From positions 14,704,243-14,768,242 of the forward strand of contig NC_092642.1 of NCBI RefSeq assembly GCF_039555335.1: a stretch of DNA of 64,000 bases, written 5' to 3'. Below the pieces are notes generated by a model. The model made no database searches and had not been told where the DNA came from. It saw nothing but the letters and a program-made list of their open reading frames with translations. Position numbers and translations under genes: made by a program. This stretch comes from Amphiura filiformis (Eukaryota > Echinodermata > Ophiuroidea > Amphilepidida > Amphiuridae). Positions within the stretch are counted from its first letter, which is position 1; every line of letters starts with the position of its first letter. This document shows, piece after piece, positions 11,236-21,984 of the stretch.

Positions 11236-11845
11236 AAAGTGAACTACAGTATATCAATAATATCGATTGCCATACGTCATACCTTAGCAACTGGTTCACG
11301 CTTCGTATGCATACACAACCAATTGACTTTATGTTGTGATCATTTTGATCGTGGTTCCGAACACAGACATCGTCACTCTGAGCGTGAACCATTTGACCTG
11401 GCAACGAGCGAATATGCAACGAAGTTGCGAACCTACACTATAATAATTTCAACGGAAGTATACTAATTTTTATTAAAACAGACAACAGTGGAATCTAATA
11501 CAATTTGTGTTATAAAGCATGATCATTATGCGCTAATAAGTGTTTATGTTTATTTTTAGACTTAGGTCTGCATGTTTTTCATTTTTTCAATATTTTGTAA
11601 TGGTGTCCTCTTGTTATGGTCACCCATGTCTATATAACAATATACTATTCTCTTTAGATGTTTGATTTATTTGTGTTCATTCCGCATAATTTATGGTAAT
11701 AATAACTTCATAATAGAACACAATTTGTTATCTATGAATTTGTTTGTGACTATGAATTTATGTCTGAGCTTTAAGAAAGAATCTGGACAGTACATCACGG
11801 TCACGCCGCAACCCCCCTCCACAATAATAAGGATGGTGTGTGGTT
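11236..11845. other. Stretch without recognised features
   Basis: No exon, RNA gene or repeat was supportable. Confidence 0.4.
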
Positions 11846-12345
11846 AAAGTTAAGAGTTATGGCTAAGTATCATGGTTAAGGGTTGGATATGAATTATTGG
11901 TACGGGATTAAGGGTATATGTTAAGGTTAATGGAAATTAACATGGTTAGGTTATGGGTAAGGTCAGGAAACAGGCTTTCGGTTACAGTACCATTAACGAG
12001 TTATGGTTTACAAGTATGTGGAAAGGTTAAGGGTACTGAGACAGGGTTAAGAAATGGATTGTGAAATTAGGAAATGAGAAGGCATATCAAGCACTGGAGT
12101 CGATATGTTATCTCTTTGAATAATATAGATATCTATTAATATTTAACCTTAGTACCCCTAACCCAATTATCTGGTACGTTAATTCACATCTTCAGTATCC
12201 CTGCCGGTGTCCGTATTCACATACCCTTAACTGTAACTCATTGTCATTAACCCTAAGTAGGTACCTTTAATCCTAACCCGGTACCATTAACCCTAGAACT
12301 ACTGAGCCATATTTTGTAACACGGACTTGAAAGGGGGTTGTTGCA
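11846..12345. repeat. Degenerate telomere-like tract with inverted polarity
   Basis: From 11846 to about 12055 the sequence is full of GGTTAAGGG-like units; from about 12140 to 12300 it changes to CCCTAACCC-like units, i.e. the opposite polarity. The segment CCCTAGAACTACTGAGCC at 12291 and following recurs inverted at 62985-63050, so the tract belongs to a dispersed foldback element rather than a chromosome end. Confidence 0.6.
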
Positions 12346-13044
12346 CCCCCCCCCCCCAATTTTTTCATATACCGTTATATCATTACAACAAGCTACCACA
12401 GACCGAGTGACAAACTATAATGAGCTGTGACATCATCACCCAATTTACATATCGCCGTCCACAGCCAATACAATTGGAGCAACATTGGCCTGTTCGCCAA
12501 ATATTCATGAGAACCGCATACACTGCCACGAGAGGATAATCATGTAAATGAGAATGTACACAATGACCTGCGCATTTGATATTCACGCCTATAGAGGTTG
12601 TGCATATGACGTATCATACCGTAAATATGTCGGACTACTCAAATGCATTCAACGAAAGCATGATTGCAATCTACCGCGACAATTCGTCTCACACACATAA
12701 CAAATGCACTAACATCAAATAGGTTTATGACAACATTTGATTGAAGTACAAGTAAAAAGTCAGTAGCTCTTGGAATAATTTTACAAGGGCGAAATGAAAA
12801 TCATTGATTTTACTGCAGAAACCAATGGTGGGCCTCATCCCCCTGGTCTTTTTGATGGCCGGTCCGACCCCCGGGTAAGCTGCAGGGGTAAATATTGTAT
12901 CACTAAAATAAAAAAATTACGATTAGCTGATGTCATTTGTGCGTAAATGCACGGGTTTTTAATGACAGATAAAAAATCTTAGGAGGGGGGTGGTATAACC
13001 CCATGTAGAACCCTAACCATAAGCCATATCCATAACCGTATCGA
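12346..13044. other. Stretch without recognised genes
   Basis: Contains a C run at 12346-12356. Short open frames have no recognisable domains. Confidence 0.4.
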
Positions 13045-13983
13045 ACGGTTGTTTGATGTGATCCTTTATTACATGTCAATTTGTAAGCGCTATTTTTTTA
13101 AAGTCATAGTTTCAACCGTGTGACAAAACAGGCGAAAATAGTAACTTTTTGCACAAGATTTCCAATTTAAAGAAAACTGACGATTGCTCATCCTAGTGAC
13201 TCTAGTATATGGACAATATAAGTGTGCTTTTTCATTTAATGAGGTATTGACTTTTAAAACCTACATTTTCAATTTTGGTCAAAAATGTGCTTGGATAGGT
13301 AGTTTTTAGCAGATTTTCCATATTCGCCTTGCTGTAACATTAAATTGTGTTATCTGTTGACCTAGTGACGAAAAGTGTTTTTAGGGGAAAGTGTTAGCTT
13401 TCGTTTGATATAAATAAAATTCTGATTGGATGAAGGGAACACTTGAGGTTTCGAAAAAAAAAACAATCAAAGAGGCCCATTTTTAGGTAGAAGCTTCACA
13501 ACTCCTACATTGCTATGCATTCAACCGTGTAGTGTAATCAAATACTTTGGTAGAGACATTCACTGCTTGTTGTTCTCTGCTTGGAAGCTCTTGGGACGAA
13601 AATGTGTGCTCAGGTGTATTGAGGTGAAAACTGTTCGCATGATGGTTTATAAACGAATCGTTTCCGTATGATTTTTCTAACAAAACATTATTATAATGTT
13701 CAATTCTAGAGCTGAATAATACCAACAGCTAATGAACTGTATATTATATACATATATTTTGTAGAATTATTTAAAATAGATTTTCGTTTCTATATCAAAT
13801 TATTCATCTTTTGCTGCTTTTTGTGGTAATTTTAATTCTTTAAACTGTAAATTTGTGTGCTATTTACATATATTTTAGATTTATATTAACAAAATAATAT
13901 GAGTTTACAGGACTTTAGATAAATAGTGCCATCATTGTTCAACTTTTCTTTAAAATGACTCAGTTTTACATGCCATCAAACAA
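13045..13983. mobile_element. MITE family E, copy 2 (longer)
   Basis: Starts ACGGTTGTTTGATG and ends CATCAAACAA. The part 13680-13983 is clearly homologous to 10015-10430 (shared GTTCAATTCTAGA, ATACCAACAGCTA, TATATCAAATTATTCAT). About 500 bp of extra internal sequence is absent from copy 1. Confidence 0.55.
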
Positions 13984-13984
13984 T

Positions 13985-14190
13985 ATCCCTCTAGGCTCTT
14001 AATTCGTATTATGTGCCCTTAACCGTAACTCGACACAGTAACCCTAAGCAGGAACCCTTAACACCATCCATATACCCTTAAGCGTATCTGTTGTACCGTA
14101 ACCCAATACCATAACCATGTGTCCTTAATCGTAACTCAGACCATTAACCCTAAGCAGGTTCCTTTAACCTAACTCCGCACCCTTCACTCA
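13985..14190 (+). repeat. Degenerate CCCTAA-rich tract
   Basis: Imperfect units such as AACCCTAAGCAGG-CCTTTAACC recur, and the same CCCTAAG-AGG-CCTTTAA word appears at 12253. It is telomere-like in composition but too irregular for a true telomere. Confidence 0.55.
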
Positions 14191-14349
14191 TCTAAATGGG
14201 AGAAATTTACTTGCAGTATAGTGCCCAGCACTATGTTGAACAAAGGAGAAGTCGTGCGCTTTCTTTGTTAAAAGCAATTTCTCAATTGATTTCATTGCAT
14301 TGGAAGGCAAAGATTGAAATAAAACATGTTTCCATGTTTTAAAGACCAC

Positions 14350-14890
14350 TTAGTCCCTAAAATCCAAGATGGCCGCCGTGATTGAAAATTTGCCATATTT
14401 TACTCATAAATTGCGCTTTAGTAGGGTACTGAATGGAAGTCCCCTTCGGGTGGAGTACAAGAAGTTTTGAAGGTGTTTCTTTATAGATTTGAGGACGCTG
14501 AATAAAATGAGAGAAGTCTGCACCATCGAAAAGTGTGGGAATTCTTGGTAGAGGGCGTTTTTCAAGATGGCCGCCAAAATCCCTTAAAATCACCATAACT
14601 TGGTCAGAGAAGCACCCAGCACGATTCTGATGTCTATACCCATGTTTTCAGGGTCAAGGAATCCAATAGAGTAATTTACAACAGCCTAGAGCCTATCATT
14701 CCAAGATGGCTGCCAAAATTTCAAAATGGCCGCCAGTGAAAATTAATTTGGCTATATCTCGGGTGCAAAAAGTCCTAGAAGTATGATGCTGGTGTCTATA
14801 CCCATGTTTACAGGGTCTAGAAATCCATTGGAATAATCTAAAACAGCACAGGACCTTAAATCCCAAGATGGCTGCCAAAATTTAAAAATA
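14350..14890. repeat. Repeat with CAAGATGGC(C/T)GCC words, partly 164-bp period
   Basis: CCAAGATGG(C)-type words occur near 14364, 14563, 14701 and 14865; the last two are 164 bp apart, with shared flanks (GTCTATACCCATGTTT at about 14633 and 14793). The core matches the YY1 consensus AANATGGCNGC. A related word with a 164-166-bp period occurs at 19571-19910 on the other strand. Confidence 0.6.
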
Positions 14891-14939
14891 ACCACCACTA
14901 AAATGCAGAATTTTGCTTATATTATTTTCTTATCGGTGG

Positions 14940-15545
14940 TTTATACGGCCTTATACGGGGTTTACGATTCTTACCTGGGGCTAAGATACCTTAACCTTAG
15001 CATAACGCAGTCTAAACCCCAGATAAGGTATCTAAACCCCAGATAAGGCGCCGTAACCCCAGATTAAGGGACGTAGACTCCAGATAAAGCAGTCCAAACC
15101 CCAAATAAGGTGCCTTAACCCTAAATAAGGAACATAAACCACAGATAAGGCATCTAAACCCCTACGTAAGGTGCCTTAACTCTAGATAAGGATCGTTAAC
15201 CCCGGATAAGGGTCGTAAACCCTAGATAAGGCATCTAAACCCCAGATAGGGCACCTTAACCCCAGAGACATAAACCCCAGATAAGGCAGTTTAAACCCCA
15301 GATAAGGCGCCTTAACACCAGATAAGGAACGTAAACAAGATAAGGCATCTTAATCCCAGATAAGGCGCCTTAACTTCAGATAAGGATCGTTAACCCCAGA
15401 TAAGGGTCGTAAACCCCAGATAAGGCATCTAAACCCCAGATAGGGCGCCTTAACCCCAGATAAGAGAAATAAACCCCCGATAAGGCAGTTTAAAAACCCC
15501 ACTAAGGCACCTTAAACCCTAGATAAGGAACAAACCCTATATATA
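14940..15545 (+). repeat. Minisatellite, about 20-bp unit (CCCCAGATAAGG)
   Basis: More than twenty imperfect copies of an AACCCCAGATAAGG-N6 unit. The array resumes at 16177-16460 after the Tc1/mariner remnant, so it was one array split by the insertion. Confidence 0.9.
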
Positions 15546-16176
15546 TAGTGATTCGGACAAGTATGGACTAGGCAGATGATCAGTTATGCTGACCTCAGGT
15601 AGTTATCGTTAGCACTAAACATCTGGGTGTCAATGAATTTTCAAGACAACATATCAGCCTCCATTTAGAAACTTTCTCCATGAAATTGGGGCAATATTTT
15701 TTCATTTTCAGACCATTTTATGTAGGGTGAACACATAACTTCTGGTTGCATCTTTGATTTAAAGGCAAAATAGTCATATATTTCCCTCATACTGGGACGA
15801 GATTTTTGGCCAAGAAACAGCCCTGATCTCAATCCAGTTGAAAATGTGTGGTCTATAATGGAAGAGAAAGTCTACTCTCCCCCATTTGCCACAAACAAGA
15901 ACATGCTGGTCAAAATAATCAAGGATGCATGGGATTATGTGAAATTGGGAGGCCATACGATTCTTCCTAATCTTCTCGAGGGAGATCACGGTGGAAGAAT
16001 CGCTGCCGCAAAGTGATAGAGAACCAGGGAGGGGAAGTTTGTAAACATTCAGTTCTTCAGTTCATTAACTTCATATAAAAGTACAGTTTTACCATAATTC
16101 ATGTAAATATATTGTGTTTTATTCATTTAAACATACTTTATGATATAGGTGGTCCATTCTTATCCGAATCACCCTA
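15546..16176 (+). mobile_element. Tc1/mariner-superfamily remnant with DDE tail
   Basis: Inverted ends GTGATTCGGACAAGTATGGAC (15548) and its near-complement ending GAATCACCC (16174), flanked by TA. The frame 15795-16016 encodes the last 73 residues of a transposase, with W-P-R-N-S-P-D-L-N-P-V-E-N-V-W, the region around the third catalytic acid of the IS630/Tc1/mariner DDE fold, then a stop. The N-terminal DNA-binding part and the first two acids are missing, so this is an internally deleted, inactive copy inserted inside the minisatellite. Confidence 0.9.
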
Positions 16177-16460
16177 TATAAAGGTAGTCTAAATCCTGGA
16201 TAAGGCATCTAAACCAAGATGAGGCGCTCTAACCCCAGATAAGGGACCTGAATCTAGGATAATGCAGTCTAAACCCCAGATAAGGCGCCCAACCCCAGAT
16301 AAGGGACGTGAATCTAGGATAATGCAGTCTAAACCCCAGATAAGGCGCCCAATCCCAGATAAGGGACGTGAATCTAGGATAATGCAGTCTAAACCCCAGG
16401 CGCCCTAACCCCAGATAAGGGACGTGAATCTAGGATAACGCTGTCTAAACCCCTAAACCC
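16177..16460 (+). repeat. Minisatellite, right part; includes a 60-bp higher-order unit
   Basis: Continuation of the CCCCAGATAAGG array. Here a compound unit of about 60 bp (GGGACGTGAATCTAGGATAA then TGCAGTCTAAACCCCAGATAA) repeats at 16247, 16303 and 16363, showing local re-amplification of three adjacent 20-bp units. Confidence 0.85.
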
Positions 16461-18380
16461 ATTACATTGTTGTCAATGGGAAAATGGCTGATTTCGGGTG
16501 GAATGTTCTCAAATTCAGAACTCTCACAGTTAAATAAAGTTAAACGCCACCAATTTCAGGTGAAACTAGATGATTTAGATCCCAAAGGATCAAAAACTCA
16601 ACATAGGTTGAAATGAGACTTTTCGCAAACAAAATGGCATTGTGCCCTTGAAGCTGAAAGTTACAATTAATTAGATAGGGCGAATATAATGCTAAAAAGT
16701 GTCATATAATGAGAAAAATATACCATTTCGAAGCATCAAAACCCAAAATGTACTTTTTTGGCTATATCACTAGGTCAATTACAGTGATTTTAAACAGTCT
16801 TTTCAGATGCCACGTAAACAAATAGTTCATCATTTCCATGCATCGCCCAGGCCTATTAGTGGTGTATAACCATGTACTAGTGCCATGAGTAGGTACTGTA
16901 TCTGATATGCCGTCCATCTTGGACCTGGCAAGGGGTCTGGTTATGTAAAACATTGTGCTTTTGGTTCAAAGACATAATTATACACTTGGAAACGTGATCA
17001 TAATAAAAATTCCCTTTAAAAGGGAAGGCCAGCCTCAATGCAGAAGAGGTCTTGTAAATAGTTTGGGTCACCGTGAAAGGCATTTTTTAGGATCACGCTT
17101 ACATCCATGTTACATGACAGTTCACCAAACCATCAATGGTGAGAACATGCACACTGAAACAGCAAAAACATTAACTCCTATAACTCCTGTCAACTCTTTA
17201 ATTCATTACTCCAAATTGTTCTGTATTTTTGTCTTTACTGCTTTTTACCCATGCTTATTATTAAAATCAAGAAATACACTGCAGTTGTTAGTTAATTCGC
17301 TATGTTAACTCAACTTACATGCACATTTTATTTTAAAATAATTTTATATCATTTCGCAATGTATAGTTTACTATAAAGTAGATAGTGGCAAGCACATGAT
17401 AAAGGACTGATCATTCACTACAATCTTCACTTTTAAACTGTATTTTTTGAGTGTGTTGATCGTTAGTCCGAAACTCCTGCAAAGCTATGGACATGGCATC
17501 TAACCTACTCCATTCTGTAATAGTCTGCATTGTGTGTTTTCTCAGTCTTCAATCATTTTGTTGAATGTAATTTTATGAATCAAATAAAAAAGATAGAAAT
17601 TGGCCTCACTTTAGTTATGTGTCATTTTACAGTATTTATAATTTATAAAGTAAGACAATAATTTATTTATTTTCTATAAGTGCATGTCAAAATATGGGAT
17701 ATATTGTTCAATATTATAGCTAGCCCTAAAAACTTTATTTTCAATCGGATTTTTCCCGTTGAAAAGACAAAACTGATATTAAAGATAGCAATAATATCAT
17801 CAATAACATTTTGAGTCAATTTTATCCATAAAACGATACAGGATAGGATAGATACTTACTTTGACTTCAATGTGGTCCATATAATGAAGAATTTGATTCT
17901 ACAACATTGGATTATTAGATCTGTTATCAACATATCAATTATGCACTCACAGGCAACCAAACATCATGCTATGCTCAGTAGTCCACTGATATGACCTCGT
18001 GATCATTCCCCCCGCTTTGACCATGTCATTTTTTTTTTGATATGCTGATTGCTGAACAAGTTTATGTTTATAATTATGTGTAGGCCTAACCTATGATAAC
18101 TTTTAAAGTCATAATTAATTCAAACGTAACTTTGGCAATACTCAATCGTTTTCGTTCGTTGAAACGGCGAAACATACTTTCTTTTTCTTGCAAATCGAAT
18201 TAGCAGACATCAAAAACATTTCCACCACGAGAATTTAAAAAAATAATTCATACCAATAGAAGAAGGCTATAATCTTAGCTAATCTTTAGTGTACACAAAC
18301 CCCATCTCAGAATTAGGTACCAGCCCTATGGGCTGGCGAAAACAAACTCATATACATATATAGCAGTATATAAGCAGCCT
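16461..18380. other. Long stretch without a supportable gene
   Basis: Sequence around 16955-17590 has one open frame of 117 codons (16955-17308) followed by AATAAA near 17583. It shows no domain I recognise, and its codon content looks like random AT-rich DNA. A transcript end is possible but not shown. Confidence 0.35.
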
Positions 18381-19451
18381 CACATTGATCCTTTACTGAG
18401 AAGCAACCAGTCTGGCTTTAGATCAGGTCGAAGCTGTGCTCAGCAAATACACATTTTGAGGAGGATCGTGGAAGGCTTCAAGGAGTACCAACTTCCCTTG
18501 ACAGTCACTTTTGTGGACTTCAAAAAAGCCTTTGACTCCATCAACAGGTCCGTCATGTTCCCAGTGCTGCGGCATTATGGAATACCAAAGGTTGTGGTCA
18601 ATGCCATCCAGGTGCTCTACAAGGACTCCAATAGTGCCGTTATGATAGATGGAAGTATCTCAGAGCCTTTCCAAGTAACAACTGGAGTGCTTCAGGGTGA
18701 TGTGTTGGCACCATTCCTGTTCATTATCCTGGTAGACTACCTCCTGAAGAAATCAACTTCTGGAATTGACGCTGGAATTGTTACCTACCCACGTCGGTCA
18801 AGCAGGTATTGCTGAATGACCTGGATTTTGCTGATGATATTGCCCTGTTGGAATCTTCTATAGCCCAGTAGGACTGCAACAGCAGCAGCAGATCTAGGCT
18901 CTGTCATCAGCGCACCTAAGACAGAATATATGACTGCAAACTGTAACGCCCAGCCAGCACTTGAAGTCTATGGTAGTACCATCAACCATGTCACAGACTT
19001 CAAGTACATGGGTTCCAAGATGGGCTCTAGCGTTGGAGACCTAAAAAGAAGAAAAGCACTAGCCTGGGCCGCTTTCTGGAAACTGGAACGCCTTTGGAGA
19101 AGCCCATCCCTGCCAATCGGAACAAAAATCAAGCTGTTTGAGACAACTTGTGTCACTATCCTTCTGTTCGGGTGCGAGTCATGGGTAATCACTAAGGACA
19201 TGGAAAACAAGATCAATGCCTTTGCAACATCTTGCTACAGAGTCATGTTAAACATCAAGCGTGTGGATCGGATCCCAAATGAAACCATCTACAATCTGAC
19301 CAACACCACTCCACTGGTTGCCAGAGTCAAGATTCATCAACTCAAATTTCTCGGCCATATACTGCGTCTTGCAGATGGCGAGCCTGTGAAAGAATATGCC
19401 CTTTATATTCCACCACATGGGAAGAGGAAACCGGGACGGCTAGAATATTAA
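18381..19451 (+). mobile_element. LINE reverse-transcriptase remnant (RTE-like or related)
   Basis: The frame 18456-18815 contains F-V-D-F-K-K-A-F-D-S-I (motif with the first catalytic Asp) and T-G-V-L-Q-G-D-V-L-A-P-F-L-F; a frameshift follows, then L-D-F-A-D-D-I-A at about 18820 (FADD catalytic box). The frame 18930-19451 is the C-terminal thumb/tail with the usual F-K-Y-M-G-S and F-G-C-E-S-W signatures. Missing 5' end, at least one frameshift and an abrupt 3' stop make it inactive. The clade is uncertain. Confidence 0.85.
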
Positions 19452-19925
19452 ATATATCTTCAAGTGCCTGACACAATGCTAGTTCCAGTGTTTGAAATTG
19501 AGATTTTGAGCATACTTTGAGAGAGATATGTGGCTTTTTTGCATGTGTCAGCCAGTTTTACAAGATTTTGGCGGCCATCTTGGATTTTATACTACTTACC
19601 CCGAAATATTACATGTTTCTTTGAGTGTCTGACACAAGGCTACATAGTTCCAGTGTTTGAAATTTACATTTTAGCATATTTTGAGAGCGATATGTAGCTT
19701 TTTAGCATGTGTCAGTCAGTTTTATAGGATTTTGGCGGCCATCTTGGATTTTACCAGTTACTCCGAAATATTAAATCTTTCTTTGAGTATCTGACACAAG
19801 GCTACATAGTTCCAGTATTTGAAATTTACATTTTGGCATATTTTAAGAGTGATATATAGCTTTTTTTTTTGCATGTGTCAGTCAGTTTTATAGGATTTTG
19901 GCGGCCGTCTTGGATTTTACCACTT
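19445..19925. repeat. About three tandem copies of a 165-bp unit
   Basis: GCGGCCATCTTGG-type words lie at 19571, 19735 and 19901 (spacings 164 and 166), with shared GTCTGACACAAGGCTACATAG and GCATGTGTCAG words. It directly abuts the end of the LINE remnant. Reverse-complement words match the array at 14350-14890. Confidence 0.85.
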
Positions 19926-20689
19926 CCCACGAAATTAAAAAATGGAAACATCTTTTTTCCCATTATTTACCCCCACAAGAGACAAAATCAAGTGAAAGTT
20001 TGCTTTTAACACCGAAATCGCACGACTCGACATAGTGCTGAGCACTAGTAGGCGAAAATTAAAATTAATCAATGTAAATGAAATATTTTTCATTAAAGAT
20101 AAAAATGCTGAAAATGTGCTTGGGATGTTGAGAAAACAATTTATAGCATTTATAGCAATTTATAGCATTTCAAATTAAGTTTCACCATTACAAATATTTT
20201 CACGAATAAATATTCAGTTTTTAACGAAAAATTAATGAATAATTTGTAAAATGACAAATTAATGAATGACAAATGTGTAGTTAATGTGTTATTTTTAGTC
20301 TATGACAAATTAAATGACGAATTAAATGACTAATTTTTAATTCATAATTCGATCATCATCAATTTGTCATGCTCTAAAATGCACTGAAATGCTTTTAGAC
20401 CACGTTTTTGACGAATTAATTTTTTCAGTGTACCTAACCTAATCTTATTACTAAACCTAACCTGATCTTGCCTAGTAACCCAGCAACCACAAAACGATAA
20501 TTAAACTTAACATGCTTAAAGGGTATAAAGAGTGTAAAACAATTTTAACAACATTCAAAAACATTTTTGAAAACTTACATTCCTCTCTTCGAGAGTATCG
20601 TCGTACTGTGTGCAACGGCACACGGCTTCTAGCTGTTCATGAAGAAAAATATATACAGGTGCAGTTGCAGATAAGGTGCGATTAAAAAA
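19926..20689. other. AT-rich stretch without recognised genes
   Basis: Simple-sequence-like blocks rich in AATTAATGA and ATGACAAATTA (20220-20340). No gene was seen. Confidence 0.45.
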
Positions 20690-21437
20690 AAAAAAAAAGG
20701 ACTGCGTCACCAGTGAAGAGGCGGATGCTTGATATGACAGCATCAGGTAAGTCGTTTATCGAGACCAAAAATAGTAGGGGATCCAATACGGTCCCTTGAG
20801 TGAACGCCTGATGTTACGCTTGATGTGTTGCGCCTCTTCCAAGACAACCTGCTGGGTACGGCCAGATAGAAATTCACGGATCCATGCGAGAAGGTGACCC
20901 CGTACGCCAACATGATGTAGTTTTCGCAAGAGACGTTGAACTTCGTGGGGGACCCGGTCGAAGGCCTTAGGGAAGTCAAATAAGATGGCATCAACCTGTT
21001 CTTTATCACGGAGACCCTCGGCCAGGTCATTGATTGTCAGAAGCAGCTGCGACTCGCAGGAGTATTTTTTCCGGAGACCGAACTGTTTGTCAGTAAGGAT
21101 GCCATGCTTGTCAAGGTGGAGAATGATCTGACTGTGTGGGATGTGTTCCATTAACTTGCCAATGATTGATGTCAGGGAGATGGGACGATATTCTCAGGCT
21201 TGTGTCTGTCGCCTTTCTTGAAGTCTTCCACTGGGTGGGGATCTTGCCTTGATGTAGTGAGGCCTGAAACAGCATAGTTAAGGCTGGTGCCAATTCGTCT
21301 GCTCTTTCTTTAAGTAGGTATGCAGGTATGTTGTCTGCATCTCGGCCACAAGCAGAGAATGGTTTGGTGTTTGAAAGCAGTTTCCTAACTCCCTCCACAT
21401 TGATTGTGAAGCTGGGTACAGTAGGCATGGTAGGGAA
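20690..21437 (-). mobile_element. LINE reverse-transcriptase fragment (CR1/jockey-like)
   Basis: Minus-strand frames 21428-21111 and 21151-20756 give successive parts of a reverse transcriptase: N-T-K-P-F-S-A-C-G-R-D, Q-F-G-L-R-K-K-Y-S-C, I-L-F-D-F-P-K-A-F-D-R-V, then a frameshifted Q-G-T-V-L-D-P-L-L-F and I-N-D-L-P-D-A-V segment. The catalytic box reads TGDA rather than xxDD. Several frameshifts; no 5' or 3' end. A T-stretch on this strand (A run at 20684-20698 on +) marks the break. Confidence 0.8.
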
Positions 21438-21439
21438 GT

Positions 21440-21715
21440 GAAGTGATGTCTTCAGTCGTGAAAACTGAAACTGCCATCCTTCATGATGAGGGCGACTCAG
21501 GTGTTGTCACATCGTTTTCCTTTAATAAAAAACCAGTTGTTGGTGTTATGGTGTTACCTTACGCTGTTCTCTTACGCTGCGGCAGTCAATTACCAGCAGC
21601 ATTCAAATATAATAATCTTATTTACATGACTTCTAAGGGTAACATACTAACAGTACATTACACGGAAAGGAGCAACCCTGTATAAAGAAAGCTCGAAACA
21701 GATATAAGGTAATGT
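21440..21715 (+). repeat. Fragment ending in a LINE-like 3' tail
   Basis: The part at 21655-21705 (GGAGCAACCCTGTATAAAGAAAG) closely matches the 3' tail of the minus-strand LINE at 22022-22052, read in its own orientation. This is therefore a separate 3' fragment or a SINE that borrowed the LINE tail. No protein is recognisable. Confidence 0.5.
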
Positions 21716-21834
21716 ACCATCCAGTGTTAGAGAACAGCCCAAGAAAGTACAACTAAGCCGCCACTCCTCCCTACGCCATACATAAATTCGCACAGCCCCC
21801 ATTTCCCTAAATATGAAATTAAAAAAAGGGAAAT

Positions 21835-21945
21835 TGAATTCCGCAGAAGTGGGCCTCGAACCCACGCCGCCGCAACTGACTAGCCGGTATCGTGGCTACA
21901 GTATACTTCCAAGTTCCAACTCGTTCGGCCACTTAACTTATTGGA
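21835..21945 (-). mobile_element. tRNA-derived SINE head (A and B boxes)
   Basis: On the minus strand GTGGCCGAACGAGTTGG resembles an A box of Leu/Ser-type tRNAs, and GTGGGTTCGAGGCCCAC is a perfect T-arm with B box. The region between does not fold into a canonical anticodon arm, so it is SINE-like rather than a functional tRNA. Confidence 0.5.
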
Positions 21946-21984
21946 AACCATCTTGACTTTTAAGGCAATTCCAACATATAGGGT

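Noticed and set aside
11846-12345. Chromosome fusion point of two telomeres
   Set aside because: The units are too degenerate, and the flanking sequence recurs elsewhere in the window as a dispersed repeat.
14940-15545. CRISPR array
   Set aside because: The repeats are imperfect and about 20 bp with no spacer pattern, in a eukaryotic intron-bearing genome; it is a minisatellite.
16955-17308. 117-codon frame followed by AATAAA
   Set aside because: No recognisable domain, no splice support and AT-rich random codon use; kept only as a remark.
18968-19216. Antisense frame on - across the LINE
   Set aside because: It is a shadow of the plus-strand reverse-transcriptase tail.
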